Below, in pieces: positions 12,799 to 21,486 of a stretch of 36,793 bases of DNA (within the stretch, counting starts at the first letter, position 1; each line of letters opens with the position of its first letter). The notes beneath the pieces are model-generated. The model worked only from the letters and a program-made list of their open reading frames with translations, searched no databases and was not told where the DNA came from. Both the position numbers and the translations under genes were made by a program. Origin of the DNA: a virus; IMG/VR virus record IMGVR_UViG_3300036827_000083, positions 1-36,793 of that record, one strand, 5' to 3'.

Positions 12799-13764
12799 TT
12801 AAACAACTAAGTAACCGATTAATATCGTTCCATTCAATGCGGTTGCAGCAGTGTTATTGTAAATAGTTAATGTTGATGTTCCTGCACCTGCTGTAGCTGT
12901 CAATGTGACATTTTCAGTAGTATTAGTGCCGCCCATAATAGTTAATAAGATAACAGATGATGTTGTAATGAATGTATTTGTCCAGGTAATAGCATACGAA
13001 GCACCGCCTGCTGTTGTTAATGCAGAGGTGGTGATTACACCAGATTGAGCGCTTGCTGTGACAGCATTAGTAGTTTCTGTTCCATTCGCTTTACCAAGAA
13101 TTATATTACTAGCCGATGTCATGGTATTAACAGCATTATTTACGACAACGTTAGTGGATACAATACCTGAATCTTGAATGGTACCTGCTGCATCTGCTGC
13201 TGTAACAATGTGTCCTGCGGTAAATCCAGATCCTGCAGTCGATGCAACCGTTGATAATGAATTGTTCGATGCGGCTTTTGCTGCTGCTGTTCCTAATACA
13301 CCACCATCACCGATAGTGCCATCTGCTGCTGTGAATATCGCAACATGAGAAACAGTAGGAGAAGCATTTAACATAACTACTTTTGTTTTAGCAGCATTAG
13401 TCGGTGAATAACCTGCATCTTTAATTTGACCGCTAGTTCCATTAAAGTTTGCAAAATCACCTGATACAACGGGTAATAATACATCGCCAGGATTAGCCCA
13501 TGATACTAATGAGTATCCGGTTGATACTGAATAACTAACTGTAAATATACCAAATGTACCTTTTTGTGTTAACGCATTAAATGAATACCAGATATTAAAA
13601 ACATCTGTTGGTAATATAGGATTTCCATTTACGTTTTGATTATTTAGATAACCTGCCGTTGTAATTTTTGCGAGATTATCTGTCGTGACCATTGTATTTA
13701 AACGTGGATTTACTGTATCACCTACTAATCCTGTTACGCCCACATTGAGTGCTAAAATTCCCAT
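12799..13764 (-). CDS. Tail fibre-like protein
   Basis: This 321-residue protein is a beta-rich fibre. It has repeated AD.AGTIQDSGI / ADGTIGDGGVLGTAAAKAASNNSLSTVASTAG phrases of the kind found in phage fibre shafts (K.AGYSPTNAAKTKVV). The C-terminus (SVILLTIMGGTNTTENVTLTATAGAGTSTLTIYNNTAATALNGTILIGYLVV) is a likely receptor-binding beta domain. The Ala-rich composition and Asn/Thr content match its neighbours. It is part of the fibre run. Confidence 0.78.
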   Translation of the reverse strand: MGILALNVGVTGLVGDTVNPRLNTMVTTDNLAKITTAGYLNNQNVNGNPILPTDVFNIWYSFNALTQKGTFGIFTVSYSVSTGYSLVSWANPGDVLLPVVSGDFANFNGTSGQIKDAGYSPTNAAKTKVVMLNASPTVSHVAIFTAADGTIGDGGVLGTAAAKAASNNSLSTVASTAGSGFTAGHIVTAADAAGTIQDSGIVSTNVVVNNAVNTMTSASNIILGKANGTETTNAVTASAQSGVITTSALTTAGGASYAITWTNTFITTSSVILLTIMGGTNTTENVTLTATAGAGTSTLTIYNNTAATALNGTILIGYLVV

Positions 13765-13776
13765 TTTTAAATCTCC

Positions 13777-14394
13777 TTAAACTATTGTTAAATTCCCTTG
13801 TGGGCCGCCCTGTGGTGACCAAGTAGTATTTGCAACAATGCAGATCAAATCAATTGAATCAGAGGGTAAACTTGATGATACACTTCCGCCTATACCAGTT
13901 GTGCTTGTTAAATTTCCTACCTGAATATTCTGTCCTGCATTTTGCGCTATAGTCCATCCACCAGAGCCAAATCCTATTAAACTTATTTGCGTTCCAAAGG
14001 CGGCTATCATTGGTAATGTAAATGTTACAAGAGATCCGCTTGCAGCAACATAACCATTTGCAGGTAGCATTGTTTGTGTTGGAGTTGTTACATTATTCCA
14101 ATTTAAGATTGTGCTATTACTTACAACTAGTGTCCAAACTGCTGTTACCGTACTTCCTGTTGTAGTGCATACATATAAAACTTTATTCGTCGTATCCCAG
14201 CAAAGTTGAAATGTGTTACCTGCTAAATTACCGTTAGGGTTTCCAGGAAAGTTTAAGACAACATTGGCATTAGCTAAATTTATAACTTGTCCTAAGGTTT
14301 CTTGTACGGAAGTATTACCTTGCACTGCGCAAATGATATCGCCAAGCATAGCATTAGTCACCGTTGGCAATTGCGTAAACATTTCATTTGACAT
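13777..14394 (-). CDS. Tail fibre-like protein
   Basis: This 205-residue protein has an N-terminal module (FTQLPTVTNAMLGDIICAVQGNTSVQETLGQVINLANAN) resembling fibre anchor sequences in the genes beside it. The C-terminal half (GSLVTFTLPMIAAFGTQISLIGFGSGGWTIAQNAGQNIQVGN, ending GNLTIV) is paralogous to the gene at 12204-12785. It is probably a short fibre or a fibre tip. Confidence 0.78.
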   Translation of the reverse strand: MSNEMFTQLPTVTNAMLGDIICAVQGNTSVQETLGQVINLANANVVLNFPGNPNGNLAGNTFQLCWDTTNKVLYVCTTTGSTVTAVWTLVVSNSTILNWNNVTTPTQTMLPANGYVAASGSLVTFTLPMIAAFGTQISLIGFGSGGWTIAQNAGQNIQVGNLTSTTGIGGSVSSSLPSDSIDLICIVANTTWSPQGGPQGNLTIV

Positions 14395-14413
14395 GTTTTA
14401 CATCCTTGTAAAA

Positions 14414-14614
14414 TTATCCTGGGTACCAGGTTTGCTCTGCTAAATTTGTTGGCGTGACATATAAATTATTTAATTGATTTAGGAAATCGCTGAATTGCAT
14501 AGCAGCATCATTGCCAATACCATAAGGCGACTGACCGAAATACATTAAATCAGTCGATGTATTAGTCGTTATCGGATTTGCAATAAATATGTCATTTATA
14601 TTTTCTGACGCCAT
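14414..14614 (-). CDS. Short fibre anchor module (duplicated N-terminus)
   Basis: This 66-residue protein repeats the first 39 residues of the 322-residue fibre at 16062-17030 ([16 protein letters not shown], one substitution), then diverges into 27 unrelated residues. The DNA of the shared part lies in the 152-bp duplication. It may be a head-binding module that pairs with the following gene, or a remnant left after a fibre exchange. The intact start, ribosome binding site (AAAGGATTAA) and stop argue that it is translated. Confidence 0.6.
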   Translation of the reverse strand: MASENINDIFIANPITTNTSTDLMYFGQSPYGIGNDAAMQFSDFLNQLNNLYVTPTNLAEQTWYPG

Positions 14615-14649
14615 AACTTTAATCCTTTAAAGTAAAGCTAAATTATCTC
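14498..14649 (-). repeat. 152-bp direct repeat, copy B
   Basis: This stretch is identical to 16914-17065 except for one base (T/C in codon 18 of the shared reading frame). It covers the first 39 codons of a fibre gene, its ribosome binding site and the last seven codons, stop included, of the gene at 17043-17243. At this site the remnant of that gene is out of context, so copy B is the younger one. Confidence 0.9.
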
Positions 14650-14680
14650 GCCAAGTATAATTGTCCTAAAGTAATAATTA

Positions 14681-15643
14681 TTACCACCATTGAATAATAA
14701 TAAATCCAACTCCACCATTACCGCCATTGCCTGGTGTTCCTAAAACTGATGCCCCACCACCACCGCCACCACAGCCTGGAGCGCCATTACCACCTTTGCC
14801 TCCATTACCTGTGCTATTACAACCACCACCTCCTGCACCGCCTAACGAAAATAAAGGATAAGTCCTAGGATTTGATCCATTTAATTCATATAAATTTGTA
14901 TATCCAGCCTCTCCATTTCCGGCGTTAGTACTAGATGTGCTTCCCGTTCCACCATTTATAATATTTACACTACCCGGAACCCATAAAGGTCCAACTCTTG
15001 TAACTATAGATACACCTGTTTGTCCACCTGTACCACCACCGCCTGCACCGCCTGTTACCATAGCAGGAGTAATAGTTGATGGCCAAGTAAGACTTGCTGA
15101 ATTTGAATTTGAACCAGCTAGACTAGCTAAACCAATAAGAGGAGATGAACCGCCTAAACCAATCAATAATCCACTTAAACGACTATTAGATGATGACAAA
15201 GCACTAGTAGAAAGACCGCCTGTTGAACTGCTAGAAGCAGTACCACCGGCAGCTTGTATGAGTAATGTATCCGGAATTGCAGTTGTTGCTAAAGTAGAGG
15301 GAACAACTGCAACGCCACTATTTTGTCCTGCTGTAGCACCTGATCCTGTAGAACCAAGACCGCCGATTCCAGGAATTAAAAAAATTGTAGATGGAATCAT
15401 TTTTGTAGAAATCATCCCTGAAGCAGTACAACCTGATGCTCCACCACCAGCTCCAGCAGCAGCAGTACCATTAAAACCACCACCTCCTCCTCCAACACAA
15501 TAAAAGGAAATATAATTTGCTTCATCGGGTATATGAAATGGATAGCTATCATTTGTTACTGTTGTACCATTATAAAAATTATTTGCAAAACAAATTGCAA
15601 ATTTTTGATTATAATTATGTGAAATGCCTTTAAATAAAGTCAT
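14681..15643 (-). CDS. Glycine-rich tail fibre/adhesin
   Basis: This 320-residue protein has an N-terminal part of about 70 residues (FAICFANNFYNGTTVTNDS..FHIPDEANYISFYCVGGGGGG) and then long Gly-rich runs, ending in GNGGVGFIIIQWW. This composition and the C-terminal FIIIQW strand are typical of glycine-rich phage adhesins that pack polyglycine helices to expose receptor loops. The start overlaps the previous gene (TAATG). Two Cys pairs in the Gly region (GASGC, GCGGGG) are unusual for such a protein. A receptor-binding tip is the most likely role. Confidence 0.8.
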   Translation of the reverse strand: MTLFKGISHNYNQKFAICFANNFYNGTTVTNDSYPFHIPDEANYISFYCVGGGGGGFNGTAAAGAGGGASGCTASGMISTKMIPSTIFLIPGIGGLGSTGSGATAGQNSGVAVVPSTLATTAIPDTLLIQAAGGTASSSSTGGLSTSALSSSNSRLSGLLIGLGGSSPLIGLASLAGSNSNSASLTWPSTITPAMVTGGAGGGGTGGQTGVSIVTRVGPLWVPGSVNIINGGTGSTSSTNAGNGEAGYTNLYELNGSNPRTYPLFSLGGAGGGGCNSTGNGGKGGNGAPGCGGGGGGASVLGTPGNGGNGGVGFIIIQWW

Positions 15644-16062
15644 TAATAATCAGCTCCTACAACTGTTGTAGCAAACCCTGTTGAAGCGTTTACAGTTCCT
15701 ATAGAAATCATAATCACATAGGAAGAAGGAATTTGAATATTCATAGGAAACTCCCAGTTTAAACTAGCTGCCACATTAGATGCTGTTACAGCACCCAATG
15801 TAAATTCTTTTATCAAAGTATTATTGATAGCACTAGTATTAGTAGAACCATTATTGAGATAAACACAAAAACTAGTAGCAGCAGTTGTAGTAGTTGTATT
15901 TGATTTAACAACTATGCTTTGTATAAAACTACCATTAGCACCAGCAGTAAATATTGATACGACATTCGCACCTGTACCATCTAAGGTGGTATCTGCTGTT
16001 GTTATTGTGCTCCATGCCGTATGTGGAGTTAAAGTGAAAACTGGAGCTGTATTCATAGCCAT
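15643..16062 (-). CDS. Tail fibre-associated beta protein
   Basis: This 139-residue protein starts at ATG 16062, overlapping the stop of the fibre gene upstream, with GAGGA in front; the reading frame is open further upstream but that part overlaps the fibre gene. The sequence (NTAPVFTLTPHTAWSTITTADTTLDGTGANVVSIFTAGANGSFIQSIVVKSNTTTTTAATSFCVYLNNGS) is a compact beta-sandwich type seen in phage virion proteins. It ends in a coupled overlap with the Gly-rich adhesin and probably forms part of the same structure. Confidence 0.7.
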   Translation of the reverse strand: MAMNTAPVFTLTPHTAWSTITTADTTLDGTGANVVSIFTAGANGSFIQSIVVKSNTTTTTAATSFCVYLNNGSTNTSAINNTLIKEFTLGAVTASNVAASLNWEFPMNIQIPSSYVIMISIGTVNASTGFATTVVGADY

Positions 16063-17030
16063 TAATAATATCCTCTTGATAATGCTGTTGTTAAACCTAA
16101 AGATGGTCCACCACCGCCTCCTCCTGCTGCTGCCCATGTTCCATCACCTCGCCAAAAAGTAGAAGAAGAGGCACCTGATCCAGCATTAAAATTAGCTACT
16201 TGTAATTGAGCTCCTGAACCTAATGTACCAGCAGTAATATTATTAGCTTGCGTTGTATCAGTAGTTGCACTTGCTGCAAAACTTACGCCATTAGTTTTTG
16301 TGACTGTGATTGCGCCCGCGTTATTTAATGTTGCATCGCCGCTCATTGCTACATCTGTTGCAACATTGGATACATTACCAACAAAAATGTGTGTATCAGT
16401 TAACGCAGGGGTACTTGCAGCAGAAGCCCATGTTCCATCACCTCTCCAGAAAGTCGATGATGATGCACTTGTTCCTGAATTAAGATTTGTTACAGGCAAA
16501 TTACCCGTTACACCAGTCGTTAACGGCAATGCAGTACAGTTAGTCAATGTTCCTGATGTTGGCGTTCCCAAAACTGGTGTTGTAAATGAGGAGGATGTAG
16601 CTAGTGCAACTGCACCTGATCCTGTCGTACCATTACTTAAATCACTTGCTGCAAGCTGGCTTACGGTAATTGCAGCACCACCACTTGATTGTCTTAAAAC
16701 CTGATGCGCACCGCCCGTTGCGCTTAAATCTGCATTTGTACCGCCTCTTGCGCCTGATAATAATCCCGTCCATCCTAATGTTAACGAAGTAGCTTCTAAT
16801 AATGCGGTTGCAGGAGTGCCTCCTAATGTAAGAGTAACATTAGTATCATTAGTTTTAGTAAATGCTGCTGCTGTATAAGGCGCACCAAATTGTGCTTTAA
16901 AATTTGCATATGTCATAGCAGCATCATTGCCAATACCATAAGGCGACTGACCGAAATACATTAAATCAGTCGATGCATTAGTCGTTATCGGATTTGCAAT
17001 AAATATGTCATTTATATTTTCTGACGCCAT
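16062..17030 (-). CDS. Tail fibre with repeated WRGDGTW motif
   Basis: This 322-residue protein begins with an anchor module ([31 protein letters not shown]), then a beta-rich shaft. The phrase [13 protein letters not shown] occurs twice (around residues 200 and 300), a repeat typical of fibre shafts near recombination points. The RGD in it is part of this fibre motif and does not imply integrin binding. The N-terminus is duplicated in the 66-residue gene at 14414-14614. The main fibre of the cluster. Confidence 0.8.
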   Translation of the reverse strand: MASENINDIFIANPITTNASTDLMYFGQSPYGIGNDAAMTYANFKAQFGAPYTAAAFTKTNDTNVTLTLGGTPATALLEATSLTLGWTGLLSGARGGTNADLSATGGAHQVLRQSSGGAAITVSQLAASDLSNGTTGSGAVALATSSSFTTPVLGTPTSGTLTNCTALPLTTGVTGNLPVTNLNSGTSASSSTFWRGDGTWASAASTPALTDTHIFVGNVSNVATDVAMSGDATLNNAGAITVTKTNGVSFAASATTDTTQANNITAGTLGSGAQLQVANFNAGSGASSSTFWRGDGTWAAAGGGGGGPSLGLTTALSRGYY

Positions 17031-17065
17031 AACTTTAATCCTTTAAAGTAAAGCTAAATTATCTC
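16914..17065 (-). repeat. 152-bp direct repeat, copy A (likely source)
   Basis: Near-identical partner of 14498-14649. Here the repeat spans the 3' end of the gene at 17043-17243, the intergenic ribosome binding site and 39 codons of the 322-residue fibre gene, all in natural context. This marks it as the original copy. Confidence 0.9.
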
Positions 17066-17243
17066 CATTAAGCAATAACATGGGAGATCCATTTAATAAT
17101 AAAAATAAATTCCCGACGGGTGGTACTATTGGCACAAAATTAGCCCACGATGCCACAAAAGGACTATCAACAGCAAAATTGAAATTATTCTCAGTTGCAA
17201 AATTCAACAACATACCAAATGGACTACCATTATGTAATTGCAT
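17043..17243 (-). CDS. Small virion-associated protein
   Basis: This 66-residue protein (ATG at 17243, overlapping the previous gene's end by 14 bases) is rich in Asn, Phe and Leu, with MQLHNGSPFGMLLNFATENNF at the start and two NGSPMLLLNGD-like repeats at the C-terminus. The last codons lie in the 152-bp repeat. It belongs to the fibre group by position. Function unknown. Confidence 0.5.
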   Translation of the reverse strand: MQLHNGSPFGMLLNFATENNFNFAVDSPFVASWANFVPIVPPVGNLFLLLNGSPMLLLNGDNLALL

Positions 17244-17595
17244 ATAGTGCCACCCATACATCAGAACCTGCAGAACCATTATTCAATAAATTAATTGTAG
17301 TTGGTGTAATTCTATCGCTTTGCAATGCTGGTAATATTCTAGCGCCTGGATTTAACTCAGAGGTTGTTGCCGCAAATGTAGATCCTACTGGTATAGCAGC
17401 AGATCCATTATAAGATACCCAAACGGTACTACCTGGCGTAAATGAGAATACTACAATCCATTGCGATACGCTTGTTGGCAATGTAATTGTTGCATTACCA
17501 CTTGCTGCAATTGTTGCACTAAACATGTTAGTAGAGGGTGCAGGTGCATATGCATTATATCCTTGTACATCCTTGCCAAAATTTAATTGTGTCAT
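17230..17595 (-). CDS. Small virion beta protein
   Basis: This 121-residue protein (TQLNFGKDVQGYNAYAPAPSTNMFSATIAASGNATITLPTSVSQWIVVFSFTPGSTVWVSYNGSAA) has the composition of a beta-sandwich capsid or tail accessory protein. The segment VWVSYNGSAAIPVGSTFAATTSELNPGAR resembles small structural phage proteins that decorate tails. It lies between the tail-collar fibre and the fibre run. Confidence 0.65.
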   Translation of the reverse strand: MTQLNFGKDVQGYNAYAPAPSTNMFSATIAASGNATITLPTSVSQWIVVFSFTPGSTVWVSYNGSAAIPVGSTFAATTSELNPGARILPALQSDRITPTTINLLNNGSAGSDVWVALYAIT

Positions 17596-17611
17596 CGTAA
17601 TAATCCCTTGA

Positions 17612-19525
17612 TTACAATTTTATAAATACATTATAGAAAGTTTCTGGTTGAATATTATTATGGGGTAAGCCGCCGCCTGTTGCGCCAGTTGTCGATTGAT
17701 CAGTTCTTGTAATACCACTTGCTCCCGCATAAGTTCCAGGAGAACCGGTGCCCCCAAATGAAGTCTCACCTGCTGCTGGTGGATGAACGTGTGATGGCAT
17801 TTCAGGAATAGTTAAAGTATGTAATGTTTCACCAATAAATGATCCTGTAGGTTGTACCGTTACCGTACTATTAGAACCTGCCGATGAGAATGCAACAACT
17901 GGCGTTCGTGCAAGTGCATTTGCATAAGTAGTTGCGACATTAAAAGCATTACCCGATAAATTAGTCACATAATAAACAGCATTGGCAACTATATTTCCTG
18001 GGAGTGTTCCGGTAGTCGTAAATACAATAGGTTGACCTATGAAAAATACGGAACCTGTTGTAACGGTTATAACTAAACTACCGGCTACATTTGTGGCAGT
18101 TATTGCTTGTGAATATACTGCAAGTAATGCTGCAATAGGAACTGTTCCGGCTAACACTCTACCAAACATTTTAGTCAGTGCTAATGCATTAAAAGCCTCA
18201 AAATCTACTATAGCCGATGCACCATAATTTGTTGCAGCACCTCCCATCGTAAACATTTGAGCGATAGGATTAAAGTTACTTCCACTATCATAGGGCTTAC
18301 CAATAGACCAAATTAAATTAAATAATTGCCATGTATCTGAATTCTGTCTTGCTGTAGCATTTGATGTAGTATCACCTATTGTGCCATCATTCATTGGCAC
18401 ATAACCCCAAGGATAGAATGCATTTAGACTTGTTCTTATATCCCCTGTTCTTGGAGAATTTATTATCGTTTCTATTTGATCATAAGTATCGAAATCATTA
18501 TCCGGTACAGACTCGCTTAAATAAATCTGAGGCTTAGTGTGATTAATACCGAATAATGACGATAATGGATATTGTATTTGCAGGAATAAAGCATCGTCTC
18601 CACCAGATCCTAATGATAGACCTTCTGCATTTGGTAAGGTAACAGGCACAATGAATTTCTGATAAGTATTACCTAATACTATTCTTTGTACAAAAATAGG
18701 TGCTGGCTGAGTTAAAGCACCCGTTCCTGTGAATTGATAAATATAGATATCTAAAAAATTATTTACATTGCCAGCTATATTTTGAGCATGAATAACAATA
18801 GTCGCTTCAACATTTTGTAATGTATCAATATGCAATGCTATCGGATATTGAATACATTTTTGTGTCTCACCAGTTTGTGTTGCACTACATACAAAGTTTA
18901 ATTGAGTTTCAGGTGTAATATCATCTTCCAATGTTTCTGTCATAGGAGTAAATGCAATATTATCTGTTGCCCCTGTAACGTTTTTTATAAATCTGATCTC
19001 ACCGTTTGTGAAACCATCGTGTTGTGATGGTGCTATTATTTGATTTGTTACAGATGTTGCATTAAGCGCGCCGATATTACGCCAGTAAACATTATTAAGA
19101 ATATAATTTCTTAATGAAGGAACACCAATGGTTGGCCCTTCTTCTTCCTGAATCGGAGGAAAGTTTTCTCGAGTAAACTGCAATACTGCTGCGTTACCAT
19201 TTGAATCTACGCTATAGACTGTAATGTAATATTTTTCTGGAGTATTCTCGTCATTTTCTTCAAATGGATAATAATATGGAATAACATCATTACCATTTGG
19301 GTCTTGTATTGTTCCAACTGAACTTAAGTTCATGGGATTATCAAGAGGTATATATGTGTATGCCCCAGGAACACCCGTTTGATAATACCAGTTTTTAAAA
19401 GTTTGACGCTGAGTATCTATATAAAGCGATACCAATCCATTAGCTAATGGGAATCCAGAGTCTTTATCGACTATATAATCTTGCAACATTGCTGCTGCGA
19501 CTAGCTTACTTGGATTGATAGGCAT
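17612..19525 (-). CDS. Tail spike/fibre with tail-collar C-terminal domain
   Basis: This 637-residue protein begins with MPINPSKLVAAAMLQDYIVDKDSGFPLANGLVSLYIDTQRQTFKNWYYQ, an adaptor-like N-terminus of tail spikes that hold on to the portal-proximal tail. The C-terminal 70 residues (HTLTIPEMPSHVHPPAAGE, then TGATGGGLPHNNIQPETFYNVFIKL) fit the phage tail-collar/fibre tip domain, with the HVH motif and a C-terminal strand that may fold around a metal. This is the first tail gene after the ejection proteins, in the position of the P22 tailspike. Confidence 0.82.
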   Translation of the reverse strand: MPINPSKLVAAAMLQDYIVDKDSGFPLANGLVSLYIDTQRQTFKNWYYQTGVPGAYTYIPLDNPMNLSSVGTIQDPNGNDVIPYYYPFEENDENTPEKYYITVYSVDSNGNAAVLQFTRENFPPIQEEEGPTIGVPSLRNYILNNVYWRNIGALNATSVTNQIIAPSQHDGFTNGEIRFIKNVTGATDNIAFTPMTETLEDDITPETQLNFVCSATQTGETQKCIQYPIALHIDTLQNVEATIVIHAQNIAGNVNNFLDIYIYQFTGTGALTQPAPIFVQRIVLGNTYQKFIVPVTLPNAEGLSLGSGGDDALFLQIQYPLSSLFGINHTKPQIYLSESVPDNDFDTYDQIETIINSPRTGDIRTSLNAFYPWGYVPMNDGTIGDTTSNATARQNSDTWQLFNLIWSIGKPYDSGSNFNPIAQMFTMGGAATNYGASAIVDFEAFNALALTKMFGRVLAGTVPIAALLAVYSQAITATNVAGSLVITVTTGSVFFIGQPIVFTTTGTLPGNIVANAVYYVTNLSGNAFNVATTYANALARTPVVAFSSAGSNSTVTVQPTGSFIGETLHTLTIPEMPSHVHPPAAGETSFGGTGSPGTYAGASGITRTDQSTTGATGGGLPHNNIQPETFYNVFIKL

Positions 19526-19567
19526 TCATTGCCTCCGCTTAAAATCCGTTTATGTACACATTATAAA

Positions 19568-21481
19568 TTATTTCTTTTGTTTTTCCTTGATAATTTTATG
19601 AACTAATTTTTCTCTAACTTTAGGATTGGTCAAATATTTAACTCCAGCTTTTCCTACGAGACCTGGTATGGCAATGCCTGCAGCACCACCTATTAGTCCA
19701 GGCACACCCCCTCCCATCATCGAGTAGCCGCCCATAGCCCCTACAGTGGGTATAAGGTCTGATATACGTTGACCAGTTTTTGGATTAAACATAGTATTGA
19801 AAGCTTCTGTATTCATTCCCACTGCTTTTGTATAATTATTAAGTGCTTTTCTCATTTCTGGGTCTGATATTAACAAATTCCTTTGCTTTTCACCTAAATT
19901 CTTATATAATGTTCTCATCTTTAATGGGTTTAATTGACCTTCTTCTATTGCTTTTGAGAGGTACATGTATGCTGGTAAGTTCTTCACTTCTGGTTCTAAT
20001 TTATGTGTCACTTTTGCTAACATGTTAGCACGATCATTTTGTCCCGTTCTTAAAAAATGAGACAGCATAATATCAGCATCGCCACCTTCACGGGTGAATT
20101 TTACAATATCAGGATCTTCAAATTGCTTATAATTTAAACCATATTCTTTTTGGGCTTTATCATAAGCTGATTTTAAATCTGGATTTGTAGATGATTTAAT
20201 ACTTCCTTCTATATCCTCGCCTAATGCATTTTTTAAGTCTCGCATTAGATTATATTCATGTTTATTACCATTAATATAGTATTCATTAGCTATATCATTT
20301 AGTTTTCCTTTAAAAATATTACTGAGCCTTAATGAATTACCTTGCTTATTTTTAACATAAGATTCTATATCTGCTAATAGTCCTTGATCCATATTACGCT
20401 TTAATTCTGGGCTTTGATTAATATCATCTAAAATTTCCTGTGCTTTTGCTCTAAATTTATCCCTAGGCACAACTAGACCTTCTTTATCAGCGATTTTATT
20501 CACTGCCATATAATTATTCTTGTTTTCTTTTGAGGCTTCTATAGATGCTTTTTTGATAGCATCCTGTAATATTTGCGTTTTATCGCCAATAGGTAAATTT
20601 TCTTCTAATTTAGCTAAATGTCCGCGACCTTGTTCTATTAATTGTCCTGCTGTGCCTTGCATGGTTTTGCTAGCGCCTGTAAATGGAACATGAGGTAAAA
20701 CATTTTCGTATAATCTCTTTAAACCAGGAGATCCTACTATATCGCCTAATCCTGTATTAGTACCTTGTGCTGCCTCTAAATTTTCTGCAAGTTGCTGAGG
20801 AGATAACATTGTATTTTTAGCTAAAAATTTTGATGGTCTTAATTCATTAATACCTTTTGCAATACCTATAGGAAGTCCAACACCAACAGCATGTTCAGTT
20901 GCTGCTTTAATTCTCTCACCTGGTTTTGCTTGTGTTGCACCATATGCAGCATTGGCGCCTATCATTGGTAATAATCTCGCACCTCCAGCAGCCCCACCTA
21001 ATCCATATTGTCCACCTTGTGATAATAATTGATTAGGATTTTTGCTTTCAATCATTGCACCTAAATCAACTGGATATTTTTCCCCTAATCCAGCAAATTC
21101 TCTCGCATTCCATTTAGGAACATTTACATCTTTACCCAATAATTTACCAATACCCTCAGCACCTTTTCTTGTAAGATATTCACCTGCTTCAAGTCCTGTA
21201 GCAGCTAGATTTTGCGAACCTCTTGCTATTCCACCTAAAATATCTGCAAATCCTTCTTGCGGATGCATAAGCATTTTTTGGGATGCACCTGGTATTTCTT
21301 TTGCAAGATTAATCATGTTACCTGGTAATTGCATCGCACTACCTATTGCATAACCTGGAATTTTAGCTATATTACCCATTATAGAATCGCCATTTTTTCT
21401 CCTTTCTATTTCATCTTTGGCAGCTTTTCTTCTATATAATTCAGCCCTTGCCATTTCTGGAGTAATATCTCTATTATTCAT
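19568..21481 (-). CDS. DNA ejection protein (gp16-position)
   Basis: This 637-residue protein matches in length and position the third ejection protein of P22 (gp16, about 609). It has a charged helical N-terminus (NNRDITPEMARAELYRRKAAKDEIERRKNG), hydrophobic Gly/Ala-rich segments (LGGIARGSQNLAATGLEAG, GLGGAAGGARLLPMIGANAAYGA) and a membrane-like C-terminal part (VGAMGGYSMMGGGVPGLIGGAAGIAIPGLVG) followed by a basic tail. Such proteins leave the head with the DNA and cross the cell envelope. No enzymatic motif is visible. Confidence 0.75.
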   Translation of the reverse strand: MNNRDITPEMARAELYRRKAAKDEIERRKNGDSIMGNIAKIPGYAIGSAMQLPGNMINLAKEIPGASQKMLMHPQEGFADILGGIARGSQNLAATGLEAGEYLTRKGAEGIGKLLGKDVNVPKWNAREFAGLGEKYPVDLGAMIESKNPNQLLSQGGQYGLGGAAGGARLLPMIGANAAYGATQAKPGERIKAATEHAVGVGLPIGIAKGINELRPSKFLAKNTMLSPQQLAENLEAAQGTNTGLGDIVGSPGLKRLYENVLPHVPFTGASKTMQGTAGQLIEQGRGHLAKLEENLPIGDKTQILQDAIKKASIEASKENKNNYMAVNKIADKEGLVVPRDKFRAKAQEILDDINQSPELKRNMDQGLLADIESYVKNKQGNSLRLSNIFKGKLNDIANEYYINGNKHEYNLMRDLKNALGEDIEGSIKSSTNPDLKSAYDKAQKEYGLNYKQFEDPDIVKFTREGGDADIMLSHFLRTGQNDRANMLAKVTHKLEPEVKNLPAYMYLSKAIEEGQLNPLKMRTLYKNLGEKQRNLLISDPEMRKALNNYTKAVGMNTEAFNTMFNPKTGQRISDLIPTVGAMGGYSMMGGGVPGLIGGAAGIAIPGLVGKAGVKYLTNPKVREKLVHKIIKEKQKK

Positions 21482-21486
21482 TATAA

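Noticed and set aside
14937-15503. A 188-codon plus-strand open frame rich in Pro opposite the glycine-rich adhesin
   Set aside because: It is the antisense image of Gly-rich codons (GGN read as NCC), has no ribosome binding site and lies fully inside a supported gene.
16300-16704. Plus-strand open frame of 134 codons inside the fibre gene
   Set aside because: Composition (Val/Ala/Pro) is the mirror of the Thr/Gly/Asn-rich fibre; no start signal.
16062-17030. RGD tripeptides as possible integrin-binding sites
   Set aside because: They are part of the common fibre phrase WRGDGTW and occur in many bacteriophage fibres.
11629-17595. Diversity-generating retroelement as the cause of the repeats in the fibre region
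   Set aside because: No reverse transcriptase gene is present and the repeat differs by one base only, not by the adenine-directed pattern.
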